Assembly (NCBI GenBank): GCA_965116335.1
Contig: OZ220677.1
Location: 1,736,001 to 1,800,000 of the forward strand
Length of the DNA stretch: 64,000 nucleotides
From: G963663315 sp965116335
GTDB taxonomy: Bacteria > Pseudomonadota > Gammaproteobacteria > Arenicellales > Poriferihabitantaceae
Direction of reading: 5' to 3'
How positions within the stretch are numbered: position 1 is the first letter of the stretch; each line of letters starts with the position of its first letter. Below the pieces are notes generated by a model that had not been told where the DNA came from, did no database searches, and saw only the letters and a list, made by a program, of their open reading frames with translations. Shown piece by piece: positions 17,337-24,116 of the stretch. The position numbers were made by a program, and so were the translations under genes.

Positions 17337-18191
17337 GAAGGTCAAACAGAACGAGGGCAAGAATTTTACGGGAACTACCAGACGGCGGCGGCGTGGTCAT
17401 TCGTCCAGTACCGGGTAAACCCCCACCAACCCGGCGCGGCGGTCGCGTGGGAGGACGCGGACATTGCGCCCCCGAACTGGACGGCGATCAATCGAGCCAA
17501 CGGCCATTGTCATAATGGCTGGTTATTGGATATTCCCGTATTGATGGGCGACCATGATCGCAAGGCCCCCATGCACTACCTGGACGCGGTCGAGGGCTGT
17601 ATGTCCGAGCGGATCGGGGCTGACCCTGGCTATTCCGGGCTACTGGCAAAAAACCCCCTGAATGACCATTGGCAGGTACTACGCGGGCCGGGCTATCCGT
17701 ACACACTGGACGCGCTGGCGGACTGGCTACCGGATATTGAAAAATGGAAGAAACCCCCGGCGGATAAACTGACCGGGATCGGGCGCAATGTCGATACATT
17801 CGATACCGTCCGGGTATGGGCTTATAAGCGCGTAGTCGAGCGCAAGCGGGACGGCGTGACGCGGGCGGAATGGATTGATGAACTTGTCACGGTCGCGGCG
17901 GCGTACACGGGCGAGGCCCATAAAACCCCGTTAGGCTTTAACGAGGTGCGGCACCTGGCGCACTCAATCGGAAAATGGACATGGCGATATTTCCGGGTTG
18001 ACTGGTTGCGCGACATACAGAGGGCGCGAGGGAAGCGATCAGGAAAGGCCAGGCGCGAAAATAACGCCGTCCGTGATCAAATAATCGGCCAGTGGTACGC
18101 GCAAGGGATGACACAACAGGAGATCGCCGACCGCTTGGGAGTCAATCAAAGCACAATCCACAGGGCATTATGCGCGAACCGTATCAGATAA
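17337..18191 (+). pseudogene. 5'-truncated plasmid-type replication protein (RepA/replicase family) with C-terminal HTH
   Basis: A continuous frame of 284 codons (17337-18188, TAA stop to 18191) begins directly after an in-frame TGA and has no early ATG or GTG. A TTG at 17526 is the first possible start. The translation contains AWEDADIAPPNWTAINRANG followed by HCHNGWLL and DIPV, the pattern of the replicase/PriCT replication proteins of theta plasmids and integrative elements. A primase C-terminal-like region follows, then the helix-turn-helix MTQQEIADRLGVNQSTIHRAL near the end. The segment between the stop and the motif is too short for the family's N-terminal catalytic part. It therefore looks like a relic of an integrated plasmid, or less likely a gene using a non-standard start. 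Confidence 0.75.
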
Positions 18192-18205
18192 AGAATTACT
18201 GCGAA

Positions 18206-18931
18206 TCAATAAAGCGGGGGCTCAGGGAACCAGGCAGAGAGATCAACCTGGCCACAGTACCTGTAGTCCAACCCGTTTCCATCCCCTTTATCAACAGGAG
18301 TAAAGATTGCGCGTTGTTCGTTCACGTAAAAGCGTCCACCCTCATATCCCCGCACATCCAAGACAGGTTTTAGCGCCATTGTGACTACAGATTTATCTTG
18401 TTGCACCTTGGAAAGATGAATTTTCTGTGTAACTCTTTGTCGGATATCTGGCGGGTCGGTGTCGGTTAACGCAGGAGATTCATAATATATGTCTTTTCCA
18501 CCGGCAGCCAATTTGTAGGGAATTCCGGGCCTTGGACCAACCCAGAGATCGCCCGGATTAAGAGGATTTCCGTTCATATCAATTGGTTTCGATGTCAGGC
18601 GTTTCTCCTCGAATTCAAATGTAAAATCTGATTCTGCCTTCCCTCCTGAAAAGCACTGCGAAGTACCATTTCGGGTGACAGGAACAATCAGGTGCTGATA
18701 TTCGTTGATGTAAAATGCGCCGCCTTCTTGTCCCACAAGGGCGCGTTTGATTTTGTTAACCCTCTCGGCAATACCAGTATCACCACTCTCAACAGCCAGA
18801 AACATCAACCCTTCACCCAAGTCATAACTAACCGTAACTTTCCATTCTCGTTCCACAATTCTCACTGCATATTTCGCTGTTTTACCGGCGACTTTCGGCC
18901 ACTGTCCACGGTAGAGTTTTGGTTCGTTCAT
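18206..18931 (-). CDS. Unknown protein, third gene of the helicase operon
   Basis: A 241-residue protein from the ATG at 18931, which has a strong GGAGG ribosome binding site five bases upstream. No known domain was recognised; there is no signal peptide or membrane segment. It carries two copies of a glycine-rich beta-type motif: EGGAFYINEYQHLIVPV (69-85) and EGGRFYVNEQRAIFTPV (197-213). The second is followed by YRYCGQVDLSAWF. Between them lies NPLNPGDLWVGPRPGIPYKL (122-141), which matches NPGQAWLGP in the neighbouring gene. The start lies two bases beyond the stop of that gene, so the three genes are translationally linked. The codon and base composition is AT-richer than the surrounding core genes. 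Confidence 0.8.
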   Translation of the reverse strand: MNEPKLYRGQWPKVAGKTAKYAVRIVEREWKVTVSYDLGEGLMFLAVESGDTGIAERVNKIKRALVGQEGGAFYINEYQHLIVPVTRNGTSQCFSGGKAESDFTFEFEEKRLTSKPIDMNGNPLNPGDLWVGPRPGIPYKLAAGGKDIYYESPALTDTDPPDIRQRVTQKIHLSKVQQDKSVVTMALKPVLDVRGYEGGRFYVNEQRAIFTPVDKGDGNGLDYRYCGQVDLSAWFPEPPLY

Positions 18932-18933
18932 AG

Positions 18934-19614
18934 TTACCTCCTTCGGATCCAACGATCCCAATTTGCAAATTGAGAAGGATTGACCCTACCCACGTAAAAT
19001 GAGCACCAATCATCTCCAATTTTTTTATTTGTGATAACGTGGCCACCAACAGTAATTCGTACTCGACCACCTTCGTCAAAAGGACGGGCTTCCTTAAATC
19101 CAGAGAATAGCTCACGACAGGATCCGGAAATTTTTTCGTAGCATTTTTTGTATCCATATTCTGTGGGCTGAGACCAATGGGTGGACAAAGACTCGTCTGA
19201 CTTGATATTGCATTCCAAACCTATCGTATTTGGCCCCAACCAAGCCTGCCCTGGATTAAAGACACTGGTCTTCGAGAGATCAACAATATGATTCCCATTG
19301 ACTATCTTGAGCCCTCCTTCAAATCGGCCAAGAAATACGCGCATTCCTTGCTCATCTTCATTTTGGAGCGGTTTTACAATATAACCACCGGGCAAAAAGA
19401 GCACCCGCCCACCTTGCCAACCACTTCTAACAGTCTGCACCAGTTGTGTAACACCGTCAGTTTCCTGAACCGGGCAAAATGTTTGTCCCTCACCAGAAGT
19501 GGTCCAAACCCCAAGATGTCTATCCTTAATGCGAAATCCCGATGAAGTCCCTCGAGCTGGGGAGTAAGGTCCGACCCAGTAAGGAAACGGCGGTTTCTCT
19601 GGAGTGAATCTCAT
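18934..19614 (-). CDS. Unknown protein, second gene of the helicase operon
   Basis: A 226-residue soluble protein with no recognised domain. It reads as two similar halves, each with a W(V/L)GP element followed by a glycine-rich strand pair. The first half is PYWVGPYSPARG (11-22) then GGRVLFLPGGYIVKPL (68-83) and VFLGRF (93-98). The second is NPGQAWLGPNTIG (120-132) then GGRVRITVGGHVITNKK (182-198) and FYVGRVNPSQF (206-216). The same features occur in the next gene and at the C-terminus of the upstream helicase. Its ATG overlaps the helicase stop codon by four bases. I could not assign a function; the architecture suggests a structural partner or nucleic-acid-contacting protein. Confidence 0.8.
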   Translation of the reverse strand: MRFTPEKPPFPYWVGPYSPARGTSSGFRIKDRHLGVWTTSGEGQTFCPVQETDGVTQLVQTVRSGWQGGRVLFLPGGYIVKPLQNEDEQGMRVFLGRFEGGLKIVNGNHIVDLSKTSVFNPGQAWLGPNTIGLECNIKSDESLSTHWSQPTEYGYKKCYEKISGSCRELFSGFKEARPFDEGGRVRITVGGHVITNKKIGDDWCSFYVGRVNPSQFANWDRWIRRR

Positions 19615-21761
19615 TGTGGAAACTCCAACCCGGATTTTGCTTCATCAAAACAGATGCGTTCGCCGTTTACTTCAATCCAGAATTTTATTTCACCATCCCA
19701 GTATAGTTCATGGATGTTTGTTGATAGTGCATCCTCTTGGCTACGTATCCAATCAAGGATAGCTTGAGTTTCTTGAGCTTCTTTTGAAGGGGCCGTGCCA
19801 GGCCCTCTTGCAAACACTATATTTCGACCTGTCTTTCTGGCAATTACACGACGACCGGAGACGCGTTTAACAAGCAGCTTCTCAACATGTTTGTCAGTTA
19901 AAACTTCGGGCTCACCAACCAATCCCAAAAACACCCATGTGTCGTCAGGGTCTTGCTTGACTCCAGTTCTGCAAATCAAGTGGCCACAGGGCGTTCTTAC
20001 AGCCCGGCGGTATTGATTGACTTCCAGAATCTTATTGATCGTTTCATGTGACGCAGGAGTCAGTGTACCATCATACGTTCTGAGATTTCCGGCCTGATCT
20101 ACGCGTAAGTCCGTCCCTTTGGTTTGTGCAGGGTATTCGCTACCGAACCCAAGGGATTTAACGTCGACTTCGTGGCAAGGGGGGCGATAAACTCGTGGTG
20201 GAGTGTTAACTTCATGTAATTGGTGCAAAAGACCCTCAAGCGTGAGATTCTCTTCTACAGGTTCTGTGTTTGGCACCCATTCACAATAGCGATTTCTGCC
20301 TGCACCTATCACTGCTTCCCAGTCGGCTTTCTGGTAGATGGCTTCATCTTCTGTATCCTTGACATAGAGGACGAAAATCAACGCTGTTTCGCCGGTTTCC
20401 TTTTTACGCAACATACGACCAAGACTTTGAATTCGTTGTCTTACCGATCCACTTGAGGCTGCAATAATGCCTATATCAGCCGAGGGAACGTTAAATCCTT
20501 CGACAAGGGATTTAGCACTGATAATTGCTCGTGCGATGCCTTTTCGAAAAGCGTCAATGTTACTGTAGCGCAAACTTGCAGGAAGTTTACTGTGTTCCAG
20601 AACTGCGGGAATATTGGCATCAACTGCAGAAATGAACAGATTGTTAATATCATCAATAGACTCGTGAAATACGATCACCTGACAGCCTGGCTTTTTCATC
20701 GCCGATGACAATATTTTCAAGGTCAGGTTAAATCGAGATGCAGCGCGATAGATCAGTCTTTTCCGTTCACTTGCCATACCGATAAAACGAGAGGCATTTC
20801 CTGACCCTTCGCGACTGGCGACAGTTTGACACCAAGCGATAAAGTTTTGTTTGCTTCTACTGCGACGATGGATAACCTGTAAGTCTTTTCGGAGTCCAGA
20901 AATTTCCCGGCTTAACCGGGCATGGTTGATTGCTTCATCAGGGTCCAAGGGTAAACCTACATGCCAAACTTCGAAAGGAGTCAGGAGTCCTGCTATCAAG
21001 CTTTCTTTCAGGGAAAACTCAAATATTATCGGGCCGAGTGCTTGACCAACTTCACTTGCTGCGTAAGCGTCGTTGGTCGGAACGGTGTCGTCTCCCTGGT
21101 CTGTTTCCGGTGTTGCTGAAAGGCCGAGCGTATAAGCCGGGCGAGATTCAAAAACCCGCTTTGCTTCACTGGCATTCGCCCGGTGACATTCGTCAACCAC
21201 CAATAGAAGCTTGTCATTCCATCCAAATTTTTTAACCAAGGCAGGTAGCCGAGCCTGGGCTGAATTGATCACACAGATGACAATTCGGATATCTGGGTTT
21301 TCCGGAACACTTTCCCCGCCACCAAGAAAGGCAACCCTGGATTTGGGGATGTTTGATGCACCCAGTTCTTCAGCCCATTGATTCATTAAGGGAATAGTTG
21401 GCACTACTATGGCTAGTCGAAGATCCGATACAACTTTATTCTGCAGAGTTTGTGCTACAGCAAGCGCAAATAGTGTCTTACCGCCACCAGTAGCTACTTT
21501 TACCGTCCCTCGGCGATTTTCCAGCCAAATCTCAAGACACTCACGCTGCCAATCATGAAGCTCAATATGTTCAGGCAACAATTGCCAGTGATCATACGTT
21601 GTCGAAGATAATCCTTGATCACCATGACCAGTCTTAACTCCCCCTCCATGGGCAGGTGATGAACCCGAAGTCTCCAAGGCTTGCCGTGTCAGTAATTGCT
21701 GTAAAAGCAACTGGTCTTCTCTACAGAATTCAAATGGTTTTTTATTTTCCATTCCAGACAT
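19611..21761 (-). CDS. Superfamily 2 DEAD/DEAH-type helicase with C-terminal repeat module
   Basis: A 716-residue SF2 helicase of the XPB/type III restriction-subunit type. Motif I is VATGGGKT (89-96), motif II is DECH (190-193), motif III is LSATP (214-218), the second RecA domain has VEGFNVPSADIGII (420-433), and motif VI is QSLGRMLRK (445-453). All ATPase motifs look intact. After the helicase core, residues 585-620 contain RRAVRTPCGHLICRTG followed by WVFLGLVGE, which resembles the repeat unit of the two downstream proteins. No nuclease or methylase domain was recognised. It is the first gene of a three-gene operon overlapping by four bases. Such helicase-led small operons are common in defence islands, but this combination is not one I recognise. 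A start at 21752 is also possible. Confidence 0.88.
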   Translation of the reverse strand: MSGMENKKPFEFCREDQLLLQQLLTRQALETSGSSPAHGGGVKTGHGDQGLSSTTYDHWQLLPEHIELHDWQRECLEIWLENRRGTVKVATGGGKTLFALAVAQTLQNKVVSDLRLAIVVPTIPLMNQWAEELGASNIPKSRVAFLGGGESVPENPDIRIVICVINSAQARLPALVKKFGWNDKLLLVVDECHRANASEAKRVFESRPAYTLGLSATPETDQGDDTVPTNDAYAASEVGQALGPIIFEFSLKESLIAGLLTPFEVWHVGLPLDPDEAINHARLSREISGLRKDLQVIHRRSRSKQNFIAWCQTVASREGSGNASRFIGMASERKRLIYRAASRFNLTLKILSSAMKKPGCQVIVFHESIDDINNLFISAVDANIPAVLEHSKLPASLRYSNIDAFRKGIARAIISAKSLVEGFNVPSADIGIIAASSGSVRQRIQSLGRMLRKKETGETALIFVLYVKDTEDEAIYQKADWEAVIGAGRNRYCEWVPNTEPVEENLTLEGLLHQLHEVNTPPRVYRPPCHEVDVKSLGFGSEYPAQTKGTDLRVDQAGNLRTYDGTLTPASHETINKILEVNQYRRAVRTPCGHLICRTGVKQDPDDTWVFLGLVGEPEVLTDKHVEKLLVKRVSGRRVIARKTGRNIVFARGPGTAPSKEAQETQAILDWIRSQEDALSTNIHELYWDGEIKFWIEVNGERICFDEAKSGLEFPQ

Positions 21762-21914
21762 GAATTCCGACTTTCGAGAGTAGTTGTATTTCCACGTATG
21801 GAACGCGCATCCAAGGAGAGATATTGCATGCAGTATGGCCTCGTCGATGCCCCGATGCTCCCGTGCCTCCCTTCACAATGGATACATCCACCACGCCTGA
21901 AAAAATTGCTTTCG

Positions 21915-22301
21915 TCACCACAGCCGATTGACGCGATAGCGGTCGAATACCGTATCGACCGATACGACCACCAGGTCGCGGGCCAATGCCTGAGCGATAA
22001 GCATTCGGTCGAATGGGTCACGGTGGGGTCCGGGCAATCGGCCAGCGCGCTCAGCCTCGGCGACACTGATCGCCAACTCCTCGAAACCCTGGTCAGCGAT
22101 GATGCTAGCGATATCGAATGCCGCGACGTCTGCTCCCGGCAGTTTGCCGAGCCGGAATTTTGTGGAGATTTCCCAAGCGGATGCCGCGCTGACCATGATA
22201 TCATTCGACTCGTCCGTGATCACGCTGTGCGCTATCCGAGACAAGCGACCGCTGTCCGCAACCCACCAAAGAAACGCATGGGTATCTAACAGCACTCGCA
22301 C
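21915..22301 (-). CDS. vapC: Type II toxin, VapC-like PIN-domain ribonuclease
   Basis: A 128-residue PIN-domain protein. It begins MRVLLDTHAFLWWVA with the first catalytic aspartate (Asp6). It has the acidic cluster SAASAWEISTKFRLGKL (Glu44) and ends with HRDPFDRMLIAQALARDLVVVSVD, which carries the later acidic residues. VapC toxins cleave tRNA or rRNA when freed from their antitoxin. The antitoxin gene ends two bases upstream. The DTHxxLWW opening places it in the same clade as many Phd-paired PIN toxins. Confidence 0.9.
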   Translation of the reverse strand: MRVLLDTHAFLWWVADSGRLSRIAHSVITDESNDIMVSAASAWEISTKFRLGKLPGADVAAFDIASIIADQGFEELAISVAEAERAGRLPGPHRDPFDRMLIAQALARDLVVVSVDTVFDRYRVNRLW

Positions 22302-22303
22302 CG

Positions 22304-22537
22304 CTACTTACCTTCCCATACCATCAGTTCTTCCTCCGGCAACGGGTTGAAGAAGCTCTCCGGAATGACGACTTTCCCCTTGAGGACATCGGGTTGCCGC
22401 TTGCCTGGAGGTTTACAGCCAACCAGCCGCGCGACCGGTTCGCCTCGTCGGGCGATCACCACATCTTCACCCGCCTCGACCTGCGTCAGCAGTCGGGAAA
22501 GTTGGGTCTTGGCTTGATGAACATTGACGATGAACAT
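22304..22537 (-). CDS. Type II antitoxin, Phd/YefM family
   Basis: A 77-residue antitoxin. The N-terminal half (MFIVNVHQAKTQLSRLLTQVEAGEDVVIARRGEPVARLV) is the Phd/YefM DNA-binding fold. The C-terminal tail, PESFFNPLPEEELMVWEGK, is the toxin-wrapping segment. It is first in the operon with the PIN toxin, the usual order. Expression is probably self-repressed through the inverted repeat 23 bases upstream of its start. Confidence 0.92.
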   Translation of the reverse strand: MFIVNVHQAKTQLSRLLTQVEAGEDVVIARRGEPVARLVGCKPPGKRQPDVLKGKVVIPESFFNPLPEEELMVWEGK

Positions 22538-22560
22538 AACCTTATCCTCCCTGGTTGAGT

Positions 22561-22588
22561 TGATCTGGCTAACATTATAGCCAGATCA
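22561..22588 (-). promoter_or_regulatory. Inverted-repeat operator of the toxin-antitoxin operon
   Basis: Two perfect 11-base arms, TGATCTGGCTA (22561-22571) and TAGCCAGATCA (22578-22588), flank a 6-base spacer. The position just upstream of the Phd-like gene is typical of the site through which antitoxin and toxin-antitoxin complexes autoregulate. Confidence 0.7.
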
Positions 22589-22600
22589 TGGGTATGGTCA

Positions 22601-22630
22601 ACATCTGCGTGTAACACATCTGTGTGTAAT
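22601..22630. repeat. Two tandem 15-base repeats upstream of the toxin-antitoxin operon
   Basis: ACATCTGCGTGTAAC (22601-22615) is followed directly by ACATCTGTGTGTAAT (22616-22630), differing at two positions. They lie 12 bases from the operator palindrome and end 44 bases before the tesA stop. They may be additional binding sites or a remnant of the island boundary. Confidence 0.5.
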
Positions 22631-22674
22631 GCTAAAGAGCAAATAGAATTGTCGTCGGTCCCACCCACCCTCAA

Positions 22675-23340
22675 TCAGTCACCAAGCGCCGATAACAAGA
22701 ACGGCACTACACGATCCCGGATCAAGGGTTGAGCCGCGTCATTGGGGTGGATCATGTCAGGCTGCATATATTCTGCATCCAGCGCCAATTCACCGATAAA
22801 GAACGGTAATAGCGGAGCCCCGGTGTCAGCAGACACGTTCTCGTAGACTCGCTCGAATCCCGCGGTGTAGGTTGCGCCGTAGTTGGGCGGAATACGCATA
22901 CCCAGCAGCATCGCGCGAACACCGCGGGATGTGACAATTTCGACCATTTGGCGGAGATTATCCTCAATCACCGGGGGGCGGATACCACGCAGCCCATCGT
23001 TACCACCGAGCTCAATCAACACCCAATCCGGTGCATTACGCAAAATGCCGTCAGCGAGCCGGGCCAGCCCTCCGGCTGTGGTATCGCCAGTGATGCTGTC
23101 ATTGACGATATGAATATCGCGCCCCTCACGGGCGAATTGTCGATTGGTCAATTCCACCCAGCCCGGCCCGGCCAGTCCATAGCCAGAACTCAAGCTATCG
23201 CCGACCAGGAGAATTTTCGTGGTCATCGCCGTCGCCGATACTGGCCAGGCCAGGAGCAAGCTCAGCCAGGTGAGAAGTAACCAGCCCGCTATCGCGGTAC
23301 GGGAAGACACATTGCTATTTGACCACATCCGATATTCCAT
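22675..23340 (-). CDS. tesA: Arylesterase/acyl-CoA thioesterase I (SGNH hydrolase)
   Basis: A periplasmic GDSL/SGNH hydrolase related to E. coli TesA (thioesterase I, lysophospholipase L1). The four blocks are visible: GDSLSSGYG (nucleophile Ser), the Gly of block II in NDSITGDTT, ELGGNDGLRG (Asn), and the catalytic Asp/His pair in PDMIHPND. A signal peptide (AIAGWLLLTWLSLLLAWPVSATA) follows the start. ATG codons at 23340 and 23328 are both plausible; the frame is open further upstream to 23397 but that runs through the shared promoter. It is divergent from ybbA-ybbP, exactly as in E. coli. Confidence 0.93.
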   Translation of the reverse strand: MEYRMWSNSNVSSRTAIAGWLLLTWLSLLLAWPVSATAMTTKILLVGDSLSSGYGLAGPGWVELTNRQFAREGRDIHIVNDSITGDTTAGGLARLADGILRNAPDWVLIELGGNDGLRGIRPPVIEDNLRQMVEIVTSRGVRAMLLGMRIPPNYGATYTAGFERVYENVSADTGAPLLPFFIGELALDAEYMQPDMIHPNDAAQPLIRDRVVPFLLSALGD

Positions 23341-23352
23341 CCGATTAAAACA

Positions 23353-23372
23353 GGGAATTATATATAATTCCC
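23353..23372. promoter_or_regulatory. 20-base perfect palindrome in the tesA/ybbA divergent promoter
   Basis: GGGAATTATA followed directly by its reverse complement forms an uninterrupted palindrome. It includes TATAAT on both strands (plus 23363-23368, minus 23357-23362), so it could serve as overlapping -10 elements of divergent promoters, or as a regulator site. No strong -35 was found on either side. Confidence 0.55.
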
Positions 23373-23436
23373 TTGAAACTCGATAATGGAACCGCACTTT
23401 AATGGAATCGCTTTATATCTCGGTAATTCTTATCTC

Positions 23437-24111
23437 ATGACACAACCTGACTTGCCAATTCGCGCGGAAAAGGTCGGCAAAACCGTGCCGGTGGCATCCG
23501 GCGCCCTCAACATACTGCAGGATATCAATCTTGAAGTGGCTGTGGCGGAAACTCTGGCTATTGTGGGCGCCTCCGGCTCGGGGAAATCGACGCTACTCGG
23601 CTTGCTCGCCGGACTGGACCAGCCCAGCGAAGGACGCATCACACTGGCTGGTAATGATATAACCGACCTGGACGAAGACAGCCGGGCCGCTATCCGCGCC
23701 GATCATGTGGGTTTCGTATTCCAGTCCTTCCAGTTACTGCCTAATCTGACAGCACTGGAAAATGTGAGCCTGCCCCTGGAAATCACCGGCGCGGAAGACG
23801 CGACCTCCCAGGCGACAGAAATTCTGCAACGGGTAGGACTCGACGCGCGAACCACCCATTATCCGCTTCAACTTTCCGGTGGCGAACAGCAGAGAGTGGC
23901 GATAGCGCGGGCATTCGTCACCCGACCCACCATTCTGTTCGCCGACGAACCCACTGGCAACCTCGACACCGAAAACGGCCGCCGGGTAGCGGATCTGATG
24001 TTCGCCCTGAACGCCGAACATGGCACCACCCTGATTCTGGTTACTCATGCGTTGGAACTGGCCGAGCGGTGCGGACGGCGCGTCAGTATGGAATCCGGGC
24101 GACTTCATTAG
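23437..24111 (+). CDS. ybbA: ABC transporter ATP-binding protein (YbbA/LolD-like)
   Basis: The ATPase of the YbbAP exporter-type ABC system, which belongs to the MacB/LolCDE-like family. The ATG at 23437 gives 224 residues. Walker A is GASGSGKST, the Q-loop region is FVFQSFQLLPNLTALENV, the signature is LSGGEQQRVAIARA and Walker B is ILFADEPTGNLD. The gene is followed five bases later by its permease and is divergent from tesA. In E. coli this conserved trio is thought to link lipid or lysophospholipid handling to the inner membrane, but the substrate is unproven. Confidence 0.93.
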   Translation: MTQPDLPIRAEKVGKTVPVASGALNILQDINLEVAVAETLAIVGASGSGKSTLLGLLAGLDQPSEGRITLAGNDITDLDEDSRAAIRADHVGFVFQSFQLLPNLTALENVSLPLEITGAEDATSQATEILQRVGLDARTTHYPLQLSGGEQQRVAIARAFVTRPTILFADEPTGNLDTENGRRVADLMFALNAEHGTTLILVTHALELAERCGRRVSMESGRLH

Positions 24112-24116
24112 CGTCA

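Noticed and set aside
19611..21761. Type III restriction enzyme (Res) or Hachiman HamB assignment
   Set aside because: There is no methylase gene, no recognisable endonuclease motif after the helicase core and no DUF1837-like HamA partner. The helicase core alone cannot decide.
21689..22204. 171-codon minus-strand frame joining the helicase and vapC regions
   Set aside because: Overlaps both real genes in another frame and has no recognisable domain or ribosome binding site.
22675..23340. Carbohydrate esterase reading of the SGNH hydrolase
   Set aside because: The divergent ybbA-ybbP neighbours and signal peptide fit TesA much better.
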